Source of the DNA: an uncultured Bacteroidales bacterium
GTDB taxonomy: Bacteria; Bacteroidota; Bacteroidia; Bacteroidales; Bacteroidaceae
DNA: 64,000 nucleotides
Direction: 5' to 3'
NCBI GenBank assembly: GCA_902779845.1
Contig: CACZCZ010000003.1
Span: forward strand, 1 to 64,000
The notes below the pieces were generated by a model. That model was given only the letters and a program-made list of their open reading frames with translations, ran no database searches and was not told the origin of the DNA. The translations under genes were made by a program, and so were the position numbers. Shown here piece by piece: positions 55,893 through 64,000 of the stretch. Numbering within the stretch: the stretch's first letter is position 1; every line of letters starts with the position of its first letter.

Positions 55893-57965
55893 ATGAGAAA
55901 ACAAATTCTAACACAGGCGCTCTTAGCCCTCTGCGGAGGCGCATTAGTGCTAACAGCTTGCGTTGACAAGGACTATGATTTTGGAAATCTTGACACGACG
56001 GTGAAAATTGGAGATGGCTCCCTGATGCTGCCTACGAGTAGTACAGAGGACATCCAGCTTAACAATTTGTTCTCTTTGACAGACGATGGTGCTGTGATGG
56101 AGTCCGCCGATGGTTTCTATTACTTGCACAAGGGAGGCTCCTCCACGGAGCAGACGATTCACATCGGTGAGATCAAGTTTGAATCGCCAAACATTAAGGG
56201 CTTTGAAAATGTTTCCCTTTATGGGCAGGATGTCTCTGCTTCGACAAAGGCATACGCTCCTAGCCCCGTATCAGATCCAGCTCCTGCTGTTATTCTGTGG
56301 GAATATCCTTTTGAAGAAAAGACAGAGATTAAGTTTAATGAAAAAAGCTCAACTCAGATTAATGCTGACGTGCTGGATATCAAGGAAATCGCATTGGGGA
56401 ACGACCAGACGGTAACTTTCAAACTTACCGTAAAAGATTATGGCACAAAGCTCAAGAGTCTGCGCTTTGGAACACTAAGGATTGAGCTTCCCCTTGGCTT
56501 TGACATTGAAAAAGCAATCTATAACGACAATCATCCAGACTATAAAGATAAAGATCCGAAAGACTCGGAGAACCACGTCATAGTAACCACTCCCCAACTG
56601 GAAACTAACAAGCAGGTATTACTCTTCGACACAGCACCTTTAGAATTGGCCAAGACCAATAAGGCAAACATCGTGTTGAAACTCAAAGGTGCATATATGG
56701 GCAACAACGGTTGTTTCTCTTTCGAGCCCGGTGCTACTCCTATGAAGGACATGGGTAAGGTGAACATGCTGGAGAGCGAGGTCAAGATTCTTGGTGACCT
56801 GCATGTTGCAAACGTGGACATCAACTATGATGCGCTGTCCGCGGCTGATTTAGTACAGATTAATATGGGCAACTATGGTGCGGTACTTCCCACATCCATA
56901 AAATTTGATGGCAGAGGCGAGTTCAAGAATAGCGTCTCTCCCTCAGATAATAACTTATATGTCAGTAAGTTCACCGGCTCTATTCACCACGCCATTGACA
57001 AGATTGATGACATTCAGTTGAATAACCTCCCCGACTTCCTCACCGAGGACGATGTCTGCTTAGACCTCTCTGCTCCCCAGCTTTTCCTGAAGGTGAACAC
57101 CAACCTGCCCGTAACAGCTACTGTTCGCGATTTGGTGATGACCTCTTACCCCAAGAATGGCGCAGCTCCGTGTGATGTTGTCATTGCCAAGCAGGGCGTA
57201 ACGCCGAGCATCTCATTCCTGAGCAAAGAGAATGGATACGTCGTACCTTTGGTGAAGCAACTTGAAAACATCGAATATCCCAGCGAATATGCAAACAGCA
57301 CTTTTGGTGCTCCCGTTCAGGTGAGCAATCTGGAACAGCTGCTGGTTAAGGTGCCTGATCATCTTTCTATCATGGGCGGTGGCAACAATGGCCGCCTGGT
57401 GGTTGAGCTGAACAACTGTGTCGATCTTCCCGTCAACTCAGACTACAAAGTTCAGTTTGACTATATGGCCCACTGTAAGCTGACATTCGGCCCCAACTTC
57501 AAGTTGGTGTATCGTTCTGACGAGACCGGCATCGACCTCGGTTCAGGTCTCGACAAGATTTCCTTTGATGCTCTTATCATCGAGGCTCAGATGAAGACCA
57601 CAATACCTCTCGAGGCTCTCTTGGAGGCTACCCCCATCGATAAGGATGGTAATGTCATCAATGGTATGGAGATTTCCAAGCAGGTTCGTTCGGGCGGCTC
57701 TTACAAGGTTGTCAATCCGTTGACGATTCGTGCCAATGCCGACGGCAGTCAGGAAGCTGATAACATCCGTCTTGTCTTAAAGGCCAAGCAGGGCAGTATT
57801 AATGATTATCTGAAGGAATCTGCACATCAGTTTGATGGCCTCAAGTTGAAGGCTACTCTCCAGAACACCCATAATATTGATGCATCTCTCCGAGCAACCT
57901 CCTATATCAAACTGACCAATGTCCGCATCGGCGTGGACGGCGGTGTCACCATTATAGATAAGTAA
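55893..57965 (+). CDS. Large lipoprotein, beta-rich, unknown function
   Basis: From ATG 55893 (MRKQILTQALLALCGGALVL) the product has a lipobox LTAC and the mature start VDKDYDFGNLDTTVKIGDGS. The acidic residues near the Cys suit outer-surface export. The rest (~690 residues) is rich in beta strands: VTFKLTVKDYGTKLKSLRFG, LRIELPLGFDIEKAI, MLESEVKILGDLHVANVDIN, RLVVELNNCVDLPVNSDYKV. There is no catalytic motif. It is followed 53 bp later by a DUF5723 outer-membrane-like protein, so the two may form a cell-surface unit. I do not recognise its family. Confidence 0.75.
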   Translation: MRKQILTQALLALCGGALVLTACVDKDYDFGNLDTTVKIGDGSLMLPTSSTEDIQLNNLFSLTDDGAVMESADGFYYLHKGGSSTEQTIHIGEIKFESPNIKGFENVSLYGQDVSASTKAYAPSPVSDPAPAVILWEYPFEEKTEIKFNEKSSTQINADVLDIKEIALGNDQTVTFKLTVKDYGTKLKSLRFGTLRIELPLGFDIEKAIYNDNHPDYKDKDPKDSENHVIVTTPQLETNKQVLLFDTAPLELAKTNKANIVLKLKGAYMGNNGCFSFEPGATPMKDMGKVNMLESEVKILGDLHVANVDINYDALSAADLVQINMGNYGAVLPTSIKFDGRGEFKNSVSPSDNNLYVSKFTGSIHHAIDKIDDIQLNNLPDFLTEDDVCLDLSAPQLFLKVNTNLPVTATVRDLVMTSYPKNGAAPCDVVIAKQGVTPSISFLSKENGYVVPLVKQLENIEYPSEYANSTFGAPVQVSNLEQLLVKVPDHLSIMGGGNNGRLVVELNNCVDLPVNSDYKVQFDYMAHCKLTFGPNFKLVYRSDETGIDLGSGLDKISFDALIIEAQMKTTIPLEALLEATPIDKDGNVINGMEISKQVRSGGSYKVVNPLTIRANADGSQEADNIRLVLKAKQGSINDYLKESAHQFDGLKLKATLQNTHNIDASLRATSYIKLTNVRIGVDGGVTIIDK

Positions 57966-58018
57966 TAGTAATGGATAGCTCCAGTTAAATTTTGAACGAA
58001 ATTGAAATATCTACGAAT

Positions 58019-59476
58019 ATGAAAACAACTATAAGACTGACATTGGCCGCTTTCTCTTTCATGCTGACTGCTCCGGCCTTTGCACAACAATTCAGTAGCA
58101 GCTATTTCATGGAGGGATCCATGTACCGTCATGAGCTGAACCCCGCATTCCAGGCACCCCAGAACTATGTGGCTATGCCCCTTCTTGGCAATCTGAACAT
58201 AGGTCTGAAGGGTAATCTGGGCATCGGCGACGTTTTCTTCAACCGTAATGGAAAGACTGTCACCTATCTCCACCCGGATGTGACTCCCGCTGATGCACTG
58301 AAAAACATCAATGATAAGAACAAGTTCATCCTGGATGTTCGCACGCCAATTCTTGCTGGTGGCTTTGCAGCATGGAAGGGTTATAACACTGTCGGAATCA
58401 ACCTTCGTGTGATGGCAGGTGTACACTTCGGCAAAGAACTTTTTGACCTGACGAAGAACCTCCAGAACCAGAACTATAATATCGGTAGCGCAGCCCTTAT
58501 GTCGCAGGCATTCGTGGAAGTGGCTTTCGGACACAGTCATAAGATTGATGATAACTGGACGGTCGGTGGTAAACTGAAGTTCCTCTTTGGCGCTGCCCGC
58601 CTCAACGCTGAACTCCAGAACTTGCAGATGAACCTGGAAAGCCCCAACCAATGGAGGGCAACAGCAAAAGCTCGCGTGGAGGGTAATGTTACCGGTCTGG
58701 AACTGTTGAGCAAGCATGCGAAATACAACGACGAGACCAAGAACACGAAGGTGGATCCTGCCACAGGCGAACGCTATGGCTACGACACCATTGACGATGT
58801 TAAGTTGGACAAGCCGGGTCTGGGTGGCTTTGGTCTGGCTCTTGACCTTGGTGCTGTCTATGACTTCAAGGATCTCGTTCCTGGTTTGAAGGCCAGCCTC
58901 AGCTTCATTGACCTCGGTTTCATCCACTGGGAGGAGACCCACGTCATTGAGAACAGCGGCGAGGAGTTTGTCTTCGACGGCTTCCAGAATATCCGTGTCA
59001 AGGACGGCAACGAGAACAACAAGACGCTCAGCAACCAGATTGATGACCTCGGCGATCGTCTTCAGGACCTCTATCGCTTAGAGAATAAGGGCAACACCGG
59101 TGGCTCCACCCACGGCATTGGCCTTACCATGAATGTTGGCGTGGAATACACACTCCAGGCTTATGACAAGATCCGTTTCGGTTTGCTCTCCACCACTCGC
59201 TTCCATGGTGACTACACATGGAACGAGGAGCGCCTAAGTGTCAACTATGCTCCCTGCAACTGGTTTGACATGAACATCAACGGTGGTATCGGCACCTTCG
59301 GACCGTGCCTGGGCTGGATGCTGAATGTCCATCCCGTAGGCTTCAACTTCTTCATTGGCATGGACCACACCTTCTTCAAGGCTGCTAAGCCTTACATCCC
59401 CATGAACAAGAATGCCGACTTCACCATCGGCATCAACTTCCCGTTCTCCAAGCCTAAGAAAGCTTCTAACAGTTGA
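58019..59476 (+). CDS. DUF5723 family protein, predicted outer-membrane beta-barrel
   Basis: The 485-residue product has a signal peptide (RLTLAAFSFMLTAPAFAQQ). The mature start FSSSYFMEGSMYRHELNPAF followed by GNLNIGLKGNLGIGDVFF is typical of DUF5723. Amphipathic strands follow (GINLRVMAGVHFGKELFDLT, AFVEVAFGHSHKIDDNWTVG, GFGLALDLGAVYDFKDLVPG) and the end TIGINFPF fits a barrel. The function is unknown. ATG 58019 is chosen over 57992 since it gives a clean signal peptide. A strong terminator follows at 59528. Confidence 0.85.
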   Translation: MKTTIRLTLAAFSFMLTAPAFAQQFSSSYFMEGSMYRHELNPAFQAPQNYVAMPLLGNLNIGLKGNLGIGDVFFNRNGKTVTYLHPDVTPADALKNINDKNKFILDVRTPILAGGFAAWKGYNTVGINLRVMAGVHFGKELFDLTKNLQNQNYNIGSAALMSQAFVEVAFGHSHKIDDNWTVGGKLKFLFGAARLNAELQNLQMNLESPNQWRATAKARVEGNVTGLELLSKHAKYNDETKNTKVDPATGERYGYDTIDDVKLDKPGLGGFGLALDLGAVYDFKDLVPGLKASLSFIDLGFIHWEETHVIENSGEEFVFDGFQNIRVKDGNENNKTLSNQIDDLGDRLQDLYRLENKGNTGGSTHGIGLTMNVGVEYTLQAYDKIRFGLLSTTRFHGDYTWNEERLSVNYAPCNWFDMNINGGIGTFGPCLGWMLNVHPVGFNFFIGMDHTFFKAAKPYIPMNKNADFTIGINFPFSKPKKASNS

Positions 59477-59527
59477 TGACTACCACCTGAGTGATATACT
59501 CAGCGAATAAAGAATCTTAAAAATATT

Positions 59528-59567
59528 CGGGGAACAGAGATTTTTGCAAAAAAACTCTGTTCCCCGT
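59528..59567 (+). terminator. Terminator after the DUF5723 gene
   Basis: CGGGGAACAGAG pairs with CTCTGTTCCCCG around an AT-rich loop, followed by TTTCTCTTTC. Confidence 0.88.
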
Positions 59568-59610
59568 TTCTCTTTCTGATGTTTCTTTTGGTTTTCCAAG
59601 AGCTTTAATG

Positions 59611-59618
59611 TACCTTTG
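59611..59618 (+). promoter_or_regulatory. Promoter -7 element of purL
   Basis: TACCTTTG, with TTG at 59588-59590 exactly 20 bp upstream, matching the Bacteroidetes -33/-7 promoter pattern. It lies 31 bp before ATG 59649. Confidence 0.85.
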
Positions 59619-59648
59619 CAGCCGAAATCTAATTCTTACATCATACTC

Positions 59649-62600
59649 ATGGCCATTTCTTTCTTTAGAACCCCGCAAAAAACGATTATCGCCACGCAGG
59701 CGAATCATCAGTTAACTCCCGAAGAAATCCAGAAACTGTGTTGGCTCTATGGTGGTGCCACGCTCATCGAAGCCTCTACCCTTGACGGCACCTTCGTAGG
59801 TCCCCGCCGCGAGATGATAACACCATGGAGCACCAACGCTGTGGAGATCACGCAGAACATGGCCATCCAGGGCATTCAGCGCATCGAGGAATACTATCCG
59901 ATTGAACAATTGGACAATTTACAATTGGACAATTCTAATAGCAGTTCACAGCAATCTTCGGAGCCTAAATCGTCAAATGGTAAATCGTCAAATAGTCAAA
60001 TTGATCCGATGCTCCAACGTCTCTACAAAGGCCTCAATCAGGACATCTTCACGGTCAACATCCAGCCCGCTCCCATCCAGCACATCGAGAACTTGGAGGA
60101 GTACAACGAGCAGGAGGGCTTAGCCTTGTCGCCCGAGGAGATTGAATACCTGCACAAGGTGGAAGGGCAGCTGGGCCGCAAGCTCACAGACTCCGAGGTC
60201 TTCGGCTTCGCACAAATCAACAGTGAGCACTGCCGCCACAAGATCTTCGGCGGCACCTTCATCATCGACGGCAAGGAGATGCCCAGCAGCCTCTTTGCGA
60301 TGATCAAGCGCACGACACAGGAGAACCCGCATAAGATCATCTCCGCATATAAAGATAATGTGGCGTTTGCCGAAGGCCCCGTCGTGGAGCAGTTTGCACC
60401 CGCCGACCACGCCACCAGCGACTGGTTCCGCGTGAAGCCCATCGAGAGTGTCATCAGCATCAAAGCCGAGACGCATAACTTCCCTACGACCGTAGAGCCG
60501 TTCAACGGTGCTTCCACCGGTACGGGCGGCGAGATCCGCGACCGCATGGGCGGCGGCGTAGGCTCATGGCCCATCGCCGGCACGGCGGTGTATATGACTT
60601 CGTACCCGAGGTCGGATGAGGGTTTAGGGTTTATGGATGAGGGAAAAGAACCCTCACCCCTCCGCTCGGCGCCATGCGACGCTTCACGCTTGAAGAACCC
60701 TCAACCCTCAACCATGAAGCCACGTCAGTGGCTCTACCAGACGCCGGAGCAGATTCTCATCAAGGCTTCAAATGGCGCCAGCGACTTTGGCAACAAGTTC
60801 GGCCAACCGCTCATCACTGGTTCTGTGCTCACCTTCGAGCACGAGGAGAACGGCGAGCAGTATGGCTACGACAAGGTCATCATGCTGGCCGGCGGCGTGG
60901 GCTACGGCACAAAGCGCGACTGTCTGAAGGGCACGCCCGAGAAGGGCAACAAGATTGTCGTCGTGGGCGGCGACAACTACCGCATTGGTCTCGGCGGCGG
61001 CTCCGTTAGCAGTGTAGATACAGGCCGCTACAGCAGCGGCATCGAGCTGAATGCCGTCCAGCGTGCTAACCCTGAGATGCAGAAACGCGCTTACAACCTC
61101 GTGCGTTCGCTCTGCGAAGAAGATGTCAATCCCGTCGTCAGCATCCATGACCACGGCTCGGCAGGTCATGTGAACTGCTTGAGCGAACTCGTGGAGGAGT
61201 GCGGCGGTCTCATTGATATGACCAAACTGCCCATCGGCGACCCGACGCTCTCCAGCAAGGAGATCATCGCCAACGAGAGCCAGGAGCGCATGGGCCTGCT
61301 GATTCAAGAGGAACACATCGATCACGTCCGCAAGATTGCCGAGCGCGAGCGCGCTCCGCTGTATGTCGTCGGCGAGACCACAGGCGACGCCCACTTCGCC
61401 TTCGAGCAGGGCGACGGTGTCCGTCCCTTCGACCTTGACGTGGCCCAGATGTTCGGTCACTCCCCGAAAACGGTGATGACCGACGAAACCGTCGAGAGGC
61501 GCTACGCAGACGTTTCGACGGAAGTGAAAAATGAGAAAGTGAAAAGTGAAAAATATAATATACCTGGTTCCTTCGAGAAACAAACCACCTTTGCAGGAAA
61601 CTCTGATTTTTCACTTTTCACTCATTCACTTTTCACTTCGCTTCAAGCCGTTCTCTCGCTGGAAGCCGTGGCTTGCAAGGACTGGTTGACAAACAAAGTC
61701 GATCGTTCTGTGACGGGTAAGGTGGCACGCCAGCAATGTCAGGGCGAGCTGCAGCTGCCGCTCTCGGACTGCGGCGTCGTAGCCCTCGACTACAAAGGAG
61801 AGAAAGGTATTGCTACAGCCCTCGGTCATGCGCCGCAAGCCGGTCTTGCCGACCCCGCCGCAGGCTCCGTCCTCTCTGTGGCTGAGAGCCTGACGAACAT
61901 CGTATGGGCTCCGCTGGCGGAAGGTCTCGACAGCGTCAGCCTCAGTGCCAACTGGATGTGGCCGTGCCGCTCGCAGAAGGGCGAGGATGCCCGTCTGTAC
62001 AAGGCCGTAGAAGCCCTCTCGGAGTTCTGCTGTGCGCTGGAAATCAATGTCCCGACAGGTAAGGACAGTCTCTCCATGACCCAGAAATATCCCGATGGCA
62101 CGAAGGTCATCGCGCCGGGCACCGTCATCGTCACTTCCGGCGGTGAGGTCAGCGACATCCGCAAGGTTGTGAGCCCCGTGCTGGCTGATGAACCTAAGAG
62201 CGCCCTCTACCATATCGACTTCTCATTCGATGAGCTGCGTCTCGGTGGCAGCGCCTATGCCCAGAGCAAAGGCAAGGTGGGCAGCGATGTGCCGACGTGC
62301 ACGAACCCCGAATACTTCCGTGATGCCTTCGATGCCGTGCAGGACTGCGTGAAGAAGGGACTGCTGCTGGCTGGTCATGACATCAGTGCCGGCGGTCTTA
62401 TCACCACGCTCCTGGAGATGTGCTTCGCCAACACGAAGGGCGGCCTGAAGGTCAACCTCAACAACTTCGCCTGCGAAGACCTCACGAAAATCCTCTTCGC
62501 CGAGAATCCCGGTGTCGTGGTGCAGGTCAGCACCAAGCACGAGGAGGAGTTCAAGAAGCTGATGGACGAAGCCGGCGTGGGCTATATATATATAGGTGTA

Positions 62601-63581
62601 CCTGCCAAGGAGCGTTCGCTGCGCATCCGCAAGGGCGACTTCGAGGAGACGCTCGACATCGACCAGCTGCGCGATGTCTGGTATCGCCCGTCCTACCTGC
62701 TCGACACGAAGCAGAGCATGAACGGCTGTGCCGCAGAGCGCTTCAAGAACTATAAGAACCAGCCTTTGGAATGGCGCTTTGCGCACACCATAAACCATAA
62801 ACCCTCATCCCTCAACCGCCGCCCCAAGGCCGCTATCATCCGCGAGAAAGGTACGAACGGTGAGCGTGAGATGGCCTACAGCCTCTACCTCGCCGGCTTC
62901 GACGTGAAGGATGTCATGATGACCGACCTCATCACGGGCCGCGAGACGCTGGACGACATTCAGATGATTGTCTTCTGCGGCGGCTTCTCGAACTCCGACG
63001 TCCTCGGCTCTGCCAAGGGCTGGGCCGGTGCCTTCCTCTACAATCCTAAGGCCAAGTCAGCCCTCGACCGCTTCTATGCCCGTCCCGACACCCTCTCGCT
63101 GGGCATCTGCAACGGATGCCAGCTGATGGTGGAGTTGGGACTGCTGGGCTACAAGAGCGGCGAAAAGATGCTCCACAATACCTCGCACAAGTTCGAGTCC
63201 GCCTTCCTCGGCCTCACCATCCCCCAGAACAACAGCGTGATGCTCGGCTCGCTGGCCGGCTCGAAGCTGGGCATCTGGGTGGCTCACGGCGAGGGTAAGT
63301 TCCATCTGCCGCAGCCCGAGAGCGACTATCATGTGGTGGCCAAGTACAGCTACGACCAGTACCCCGGCAACCCCAATGGCTCCGACTATAGCGTCGCCGG
63401 CCTCTGCTCTGCCGACGGCCGTCATCTGGCCATGATGCCTCACCTCGAGCGCGCCATCTTCCCCTGGCAGTGCGCCTACTATCCCGCAGACCGCCGCAAG
63501 GACGAGGTGACACCGTGGCTCGAGGCGTTCGTGAATGCAAGGAAGTGGTGCGAGCGCGCCAAAGGCGCGGTTGAGGGTTGA
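59649..63581 (+). CDS. purL: Phosphoribosylformylglycinamidine synthase, large single-chain form
   Basis: PurL makes FGAM from FGAR and glutamine. The N-terminal domain is followed by the AIR-synthase-like ATP-binding halves (FAQINSEHCRHKIFGGTFII, SIKAETHNFPTTVEPFNGAS, TGTGGEIRDRMGGGVGSWPI, SAGHVNCLSELVEECGG, TLSSKEIIANESQERMGLLI). The C-terminal glutaminase domain has Cys in LGICNGCQLMVELG (about residue 1154) and the end HLERAIFPWQCAYYP. The length (1310 from ATG 59649) exceeds the usual ~1230-1240. Four stretches are low-complexity, non-conserved and repeat-encoded: about 86-119, 320-357, 625-665 and 1047-1058. They sit in loops and keep the frame. The last codons also run into a GGTTGAGGG repeat. 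Confidence 0.96.
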   Translation: MAISFFRTPQKTIIATQANHQLTPEEIQKLCWLYGGATLIEASTLDGTFVGPRREMITPWSTNAVEITQNMAIQGIQRIEEYYPIEQLDNLQLDNSNSSSQQSSEPKSSNGKSSNSQIDPMLQRLYKGLNQDIFTVNIQPAPIQHIENLEEYNEQEGLALSPEEIEYLHKVEGQLGRKLTDSEVFGFAQINSEHCRHKIFGGTFIIDGKEMPSSLFAMIKRTTQENPHKIISAYKDNVAFAEGPVVEQFAPADHATSDWFRVKPIESVISIKAETHNFPTTVEPFNGASTGTGGEIRDRMGGGVGSWPIAGTAVYMTSYPRSDEGLGFMDEGKEPSPLRSAPCDASRLKNPQPSTMKPRQWLYQTPEQILIKASNGASDFGNKFGQPLITGSVLTFEHEENGEQYGYDKVIMLAGGVGYGTKRDCLKGTPEKGNKIVVVGGDNYRIGLGGGSVSSVDTGRYSSGIELNAVQRANPEMQKRAYNLVRSLCEEDVNPVVSIHDHGSAGHVNCLSELVEECGGLIDMTKLPIGDPTLSSKEIIANESQERMGLLIQEEHIDHVRKIAERERAPLYVVGETTGDAHFAFEQGDGVRPFDLDVAQMFGHSPKTVMTDETVERRYADVSTEVKNEKVKSEKYNIPGSFEKQTTFAGNSDFSLFTHSLFTSLQAVLSLEAVACKDWLTNKVDRSVTGKVARQQCQGELQLPLSDCGVVALDYKGEKGIATALGHAPQAGLADPAAGSVLSVAESLTNIVWAPLAEGLDSVSLSANWMWPCRSQKGEDARLYKAVEALSEFCCALEINVPTGKDSLSMTQKYPDGTKVIAPGTVIVTSGGEVSDIRKVVSPVLADEPKSALYHIDFSFDELRLGGSAYAQSKGKVGSDVPTCTNPEYFRDAFDAVQDCVKKGLLLAGHDISAGGLITTLLEMCFANTKGGLKVNLNNFACEDLTKILFAENPGVVVQVSTKHEEEFKKLMDEAGVGYIYIGVPAKERSLRIRKGDFEETLDIDQLRDVWYRPSYLLDTKQSMNGCAAERFKNYKNQPLEWRFAHTINHKPSSLNRRPKAAIIREKGTNGEREMAYSLYLAGFDVKDVMMTDLITGRETLDDIQMIVFCGGFSNSDVLGSAKGWAGAFLYNPKAKSALDRFYARPDTLSLGICNGCQLMVELGLLGYKSGEKMLHNTSHKFESAFLGLTIPQNNSVMLGSLAGSKLGIWVAHGEGKFHLPQPESDYHVVAKYSYDQYPGNPNGSDYSVAGLCSADGRHLAMMPHLERAIFPWQCAYYPADRRKDEVTPWLEAFVNARKWCERAKGAVEG
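59905..60006. repeat. In-frame element 1 in purL
   Basis: Left arm units ACAATTTACAATTGGACAAT and right arm units AATCGTCAAATGGTAAATCG are imperfect inverted repeats. The insert encodes QLDNLQLDNSNSSSQQSSEP and more, a polar low-complexity stretch. Confidence 0.8.
60606..60720. repeat. In-frame element 2 in purL
   Basis: Left arm GGATGAGGGTTTAGGGTTTA and right arm AACCCTCAACCCTCAACCAT are inverted (GGTTGAGGG class). The insert encodes about 37 residues (RSDEGLGFMDEGKEPSPLRS...) between AVYMTSYP and RQWLYQTP. Confidence 0.88.
61520..61645. repeat. In-frame element 3 in purL
   Basis: Left arm 61521-61554 and right arm 61606-61639 are each 34 nt and match at 30 of 34 positions as reverse complements (GAAGTGAAAA... 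class). The centre is about 51 bp. It encodes VSTEVKNEKVKSEKYNIPGS and a hydrophobic end FSLFTHSLFTSLQAV. Confidence 0.92.
62786..62822. repeat. In-frame single arm in purL
   Basis: CCATAAACCATAAACCCTCA then TCCCTCAACC encodes THTINHKPSSLNRRP-like residues at the linker before the glutaminase domain. It is related to the right arm of element 2. Confidence 0.65.
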
Positions 63582-64000
63582 AGGTTGAGGGTTGAGAGTT
63601 TAGATAAAACATCTATGAAATCAAATGGAAAGACTTTTTAATTTCCAGAAATTAGAAGTTTACCAATTCTCTAAGGAGTTGGTTAAGATGGTCTATCAGT
63701 TTCTCAAACGATATCCACAAGAAGAGAAATATGCGTTATGTGACCAACTCAGACGCGCCACTATGTCCATCCCGTCCAACATAGCAGAAGGGATGTCACA
63801 TTCCTCCCCAAAAGAGAAGGCATATTTTCTTGAAACGGCATATGGTTCGTTGATGGAAGTTGTTTGCCAATTGGAAATTTCAAGTGAGCTCGGATATATT
63901 ACCCCAGAAGATTATTCAAATGCAGATACTTTAATGAGAAGAATTGCAAAAATGTTATCTCGCTTGAAGGAAGTAACCCTTACCCCTCAACCCTCAACCC
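63566..64000. mobile_element. Putative IVS-like element: four-helix-bundle ORF between inverted arms
   Basis: The left arm 63569-63594 (GGTTGAGGGTTGAAGGTTGA...) lies at the end of purL. The right arm begins at about 63977 (CCCTTACCCCTCAACCCTCA) and is cut by the window edge. The only ORF between them encodes an S23-type four-helix-bundle protein. Arms of the same class occur without ORF inside purL (60606-60720). Confidence 0.5.
63625..64000 (+). CDS. Four-helix-bundle protein (S23/23S rRNA intervening-sequence type), 3' end missing
   Basis: The frame starts MERLFNFQKLEVYQFSKELV and runs to the window edge (125 codons). Family landmarks: FQKLEVYQFSKELVKMVYQF, DQLRRATMSIPSNIAEGMSH (R-R-A-x-x-S-I-P-x-N-I-A-E-G is diagnostic), KAYFLETAYGSLMEVVCQLE, and the final helix MRRIAKMLSRLKE. 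Members were first described as proteins encoded by intervening sequences in 23S rRNA genes; many orphans exist, and their function is unknown. The last codons read TLTPQPST, encoded by a CCCTCAACCC repeat, so the protein probably ends within the flanking repeat arm. Confidence 0.88.
   Translation, partial: MERLFNFQKLEVYQFSKELVKMVYQFLKRYPQEEKYALCDQLRRATMSIPSNIAEGMSHSSPKEKAYFLETAYGSLMEVVCQLEISSELGYITPEDYSNADTLMRRIAKMLSRLKEVTLTPQPST

Noticed and set aside
329-63600. tRNA, rRNA or other known RNA genes in the intergenic stretches
   Set aside because: I checked the gaps longer than about 150 bp by eye for cloverleaf arms, TTCGA-type loops and tmRNA-like ends and saw none. A covariance-model scan would be needed for certainty.

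Overview
The window comes from a Bacteroidales genome, most likely a relatively GC-rich member of the Prevotellaceae or a close relative; the family assignment is inference. The supporting signs are the Bacteroidetes promoter element TAnnTTTG in front of at least 19 transcription units, weak or absent Shine-Dalgarno sequences, an HU-like protein followed by a smalltalk mini-protein, the order purH-mreBCD-pbp2-rodA, short-chain threonine dehydrogenase plus Kbl, many lipoproteins and secreted proteins, and a split P-protein glycine cleavage system.

Layout. 0-2.9 kb: HU-like gene (5' end missing), smalltalk ORF, rsgA, frr. 3.0-7.6 kb: an operon of polyphosphate-polymerase-like VTC protein, DUF4956 membrane protein, DUF2490 outer-membrane protein, a small secreted protein and a Cthe_2159-like beta-helix protein. 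7.6-14.9 kb: a secreted EEP-family phosphatase/nuclease and the cell-elongation operon (IMP cyclohydrolase, MreB, MreC, MreD, PBP2, RodA). 15-25.6 kb: aminotransferase, RibBA, LptF/G permease, threonine-to-glycine genes tdh and kbl with a GH2 glycosidase between them, and a YihY membrane protein. 25.6-42.7 kb: an accessory region with three ECF sigma-factor cassettes, lipoproteins, toxin-antitoxin pairs (ParE type, HicAB and a broken PIN type), a broken AAA ATPase, duplicated gene tails and an AT-rich two-gene island, interrupted by lpdA. 42.7-48.5 kb: glycine cleavage genes lplA-gcvT-gcvH-gcvPA-smORF-gcvPB, which with lpdA complete the route threonine -> glycine -> one-carbon units. 48.5-64 kb: asparaginase I, a 1344-residue secreted protein, L25, Pth, an S4 protein, a lipoprotein, a DUF5723 protein, purL and a four-helix-bundle protein cut by the window end.

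The most unusual property is a dense population of short inverted-repeat elements. They have purine-rich or pyrimidine-rich arms of a few motif classes (TTTAAAG, GTGAAAAATGA, GGTTGAGGGTTGA, TAATGTATAATTGA, AATTCG, and CCCTCCCT/AGGGAGGG). They lie between genes, in 5' leaders, across stop codons, and in frame inside housekeeping genes (purL four times, gcvPB twice, lpdA, rsgA, probably gcvT, ribBA and pth). One nearly identical ~83-bp copy sits in both lpdA and gcvPB. At the right edge, arms of one class flank a four-helix-bundle (S23/IVP-like) ORF in inverted orientation, which recalls 23S rRNA intervening sequences. This suggests a family of protein-tolerated palindromic elements, comparable in behaviour to Rickettsia palindromic elements, possibly tied to that ORF. 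A second theme, in the 25.9-35.6 kb region, is copying and joining of gene 3' ends, including a 44-codon chimeric ORF made of the tails of two neighbouring genes.
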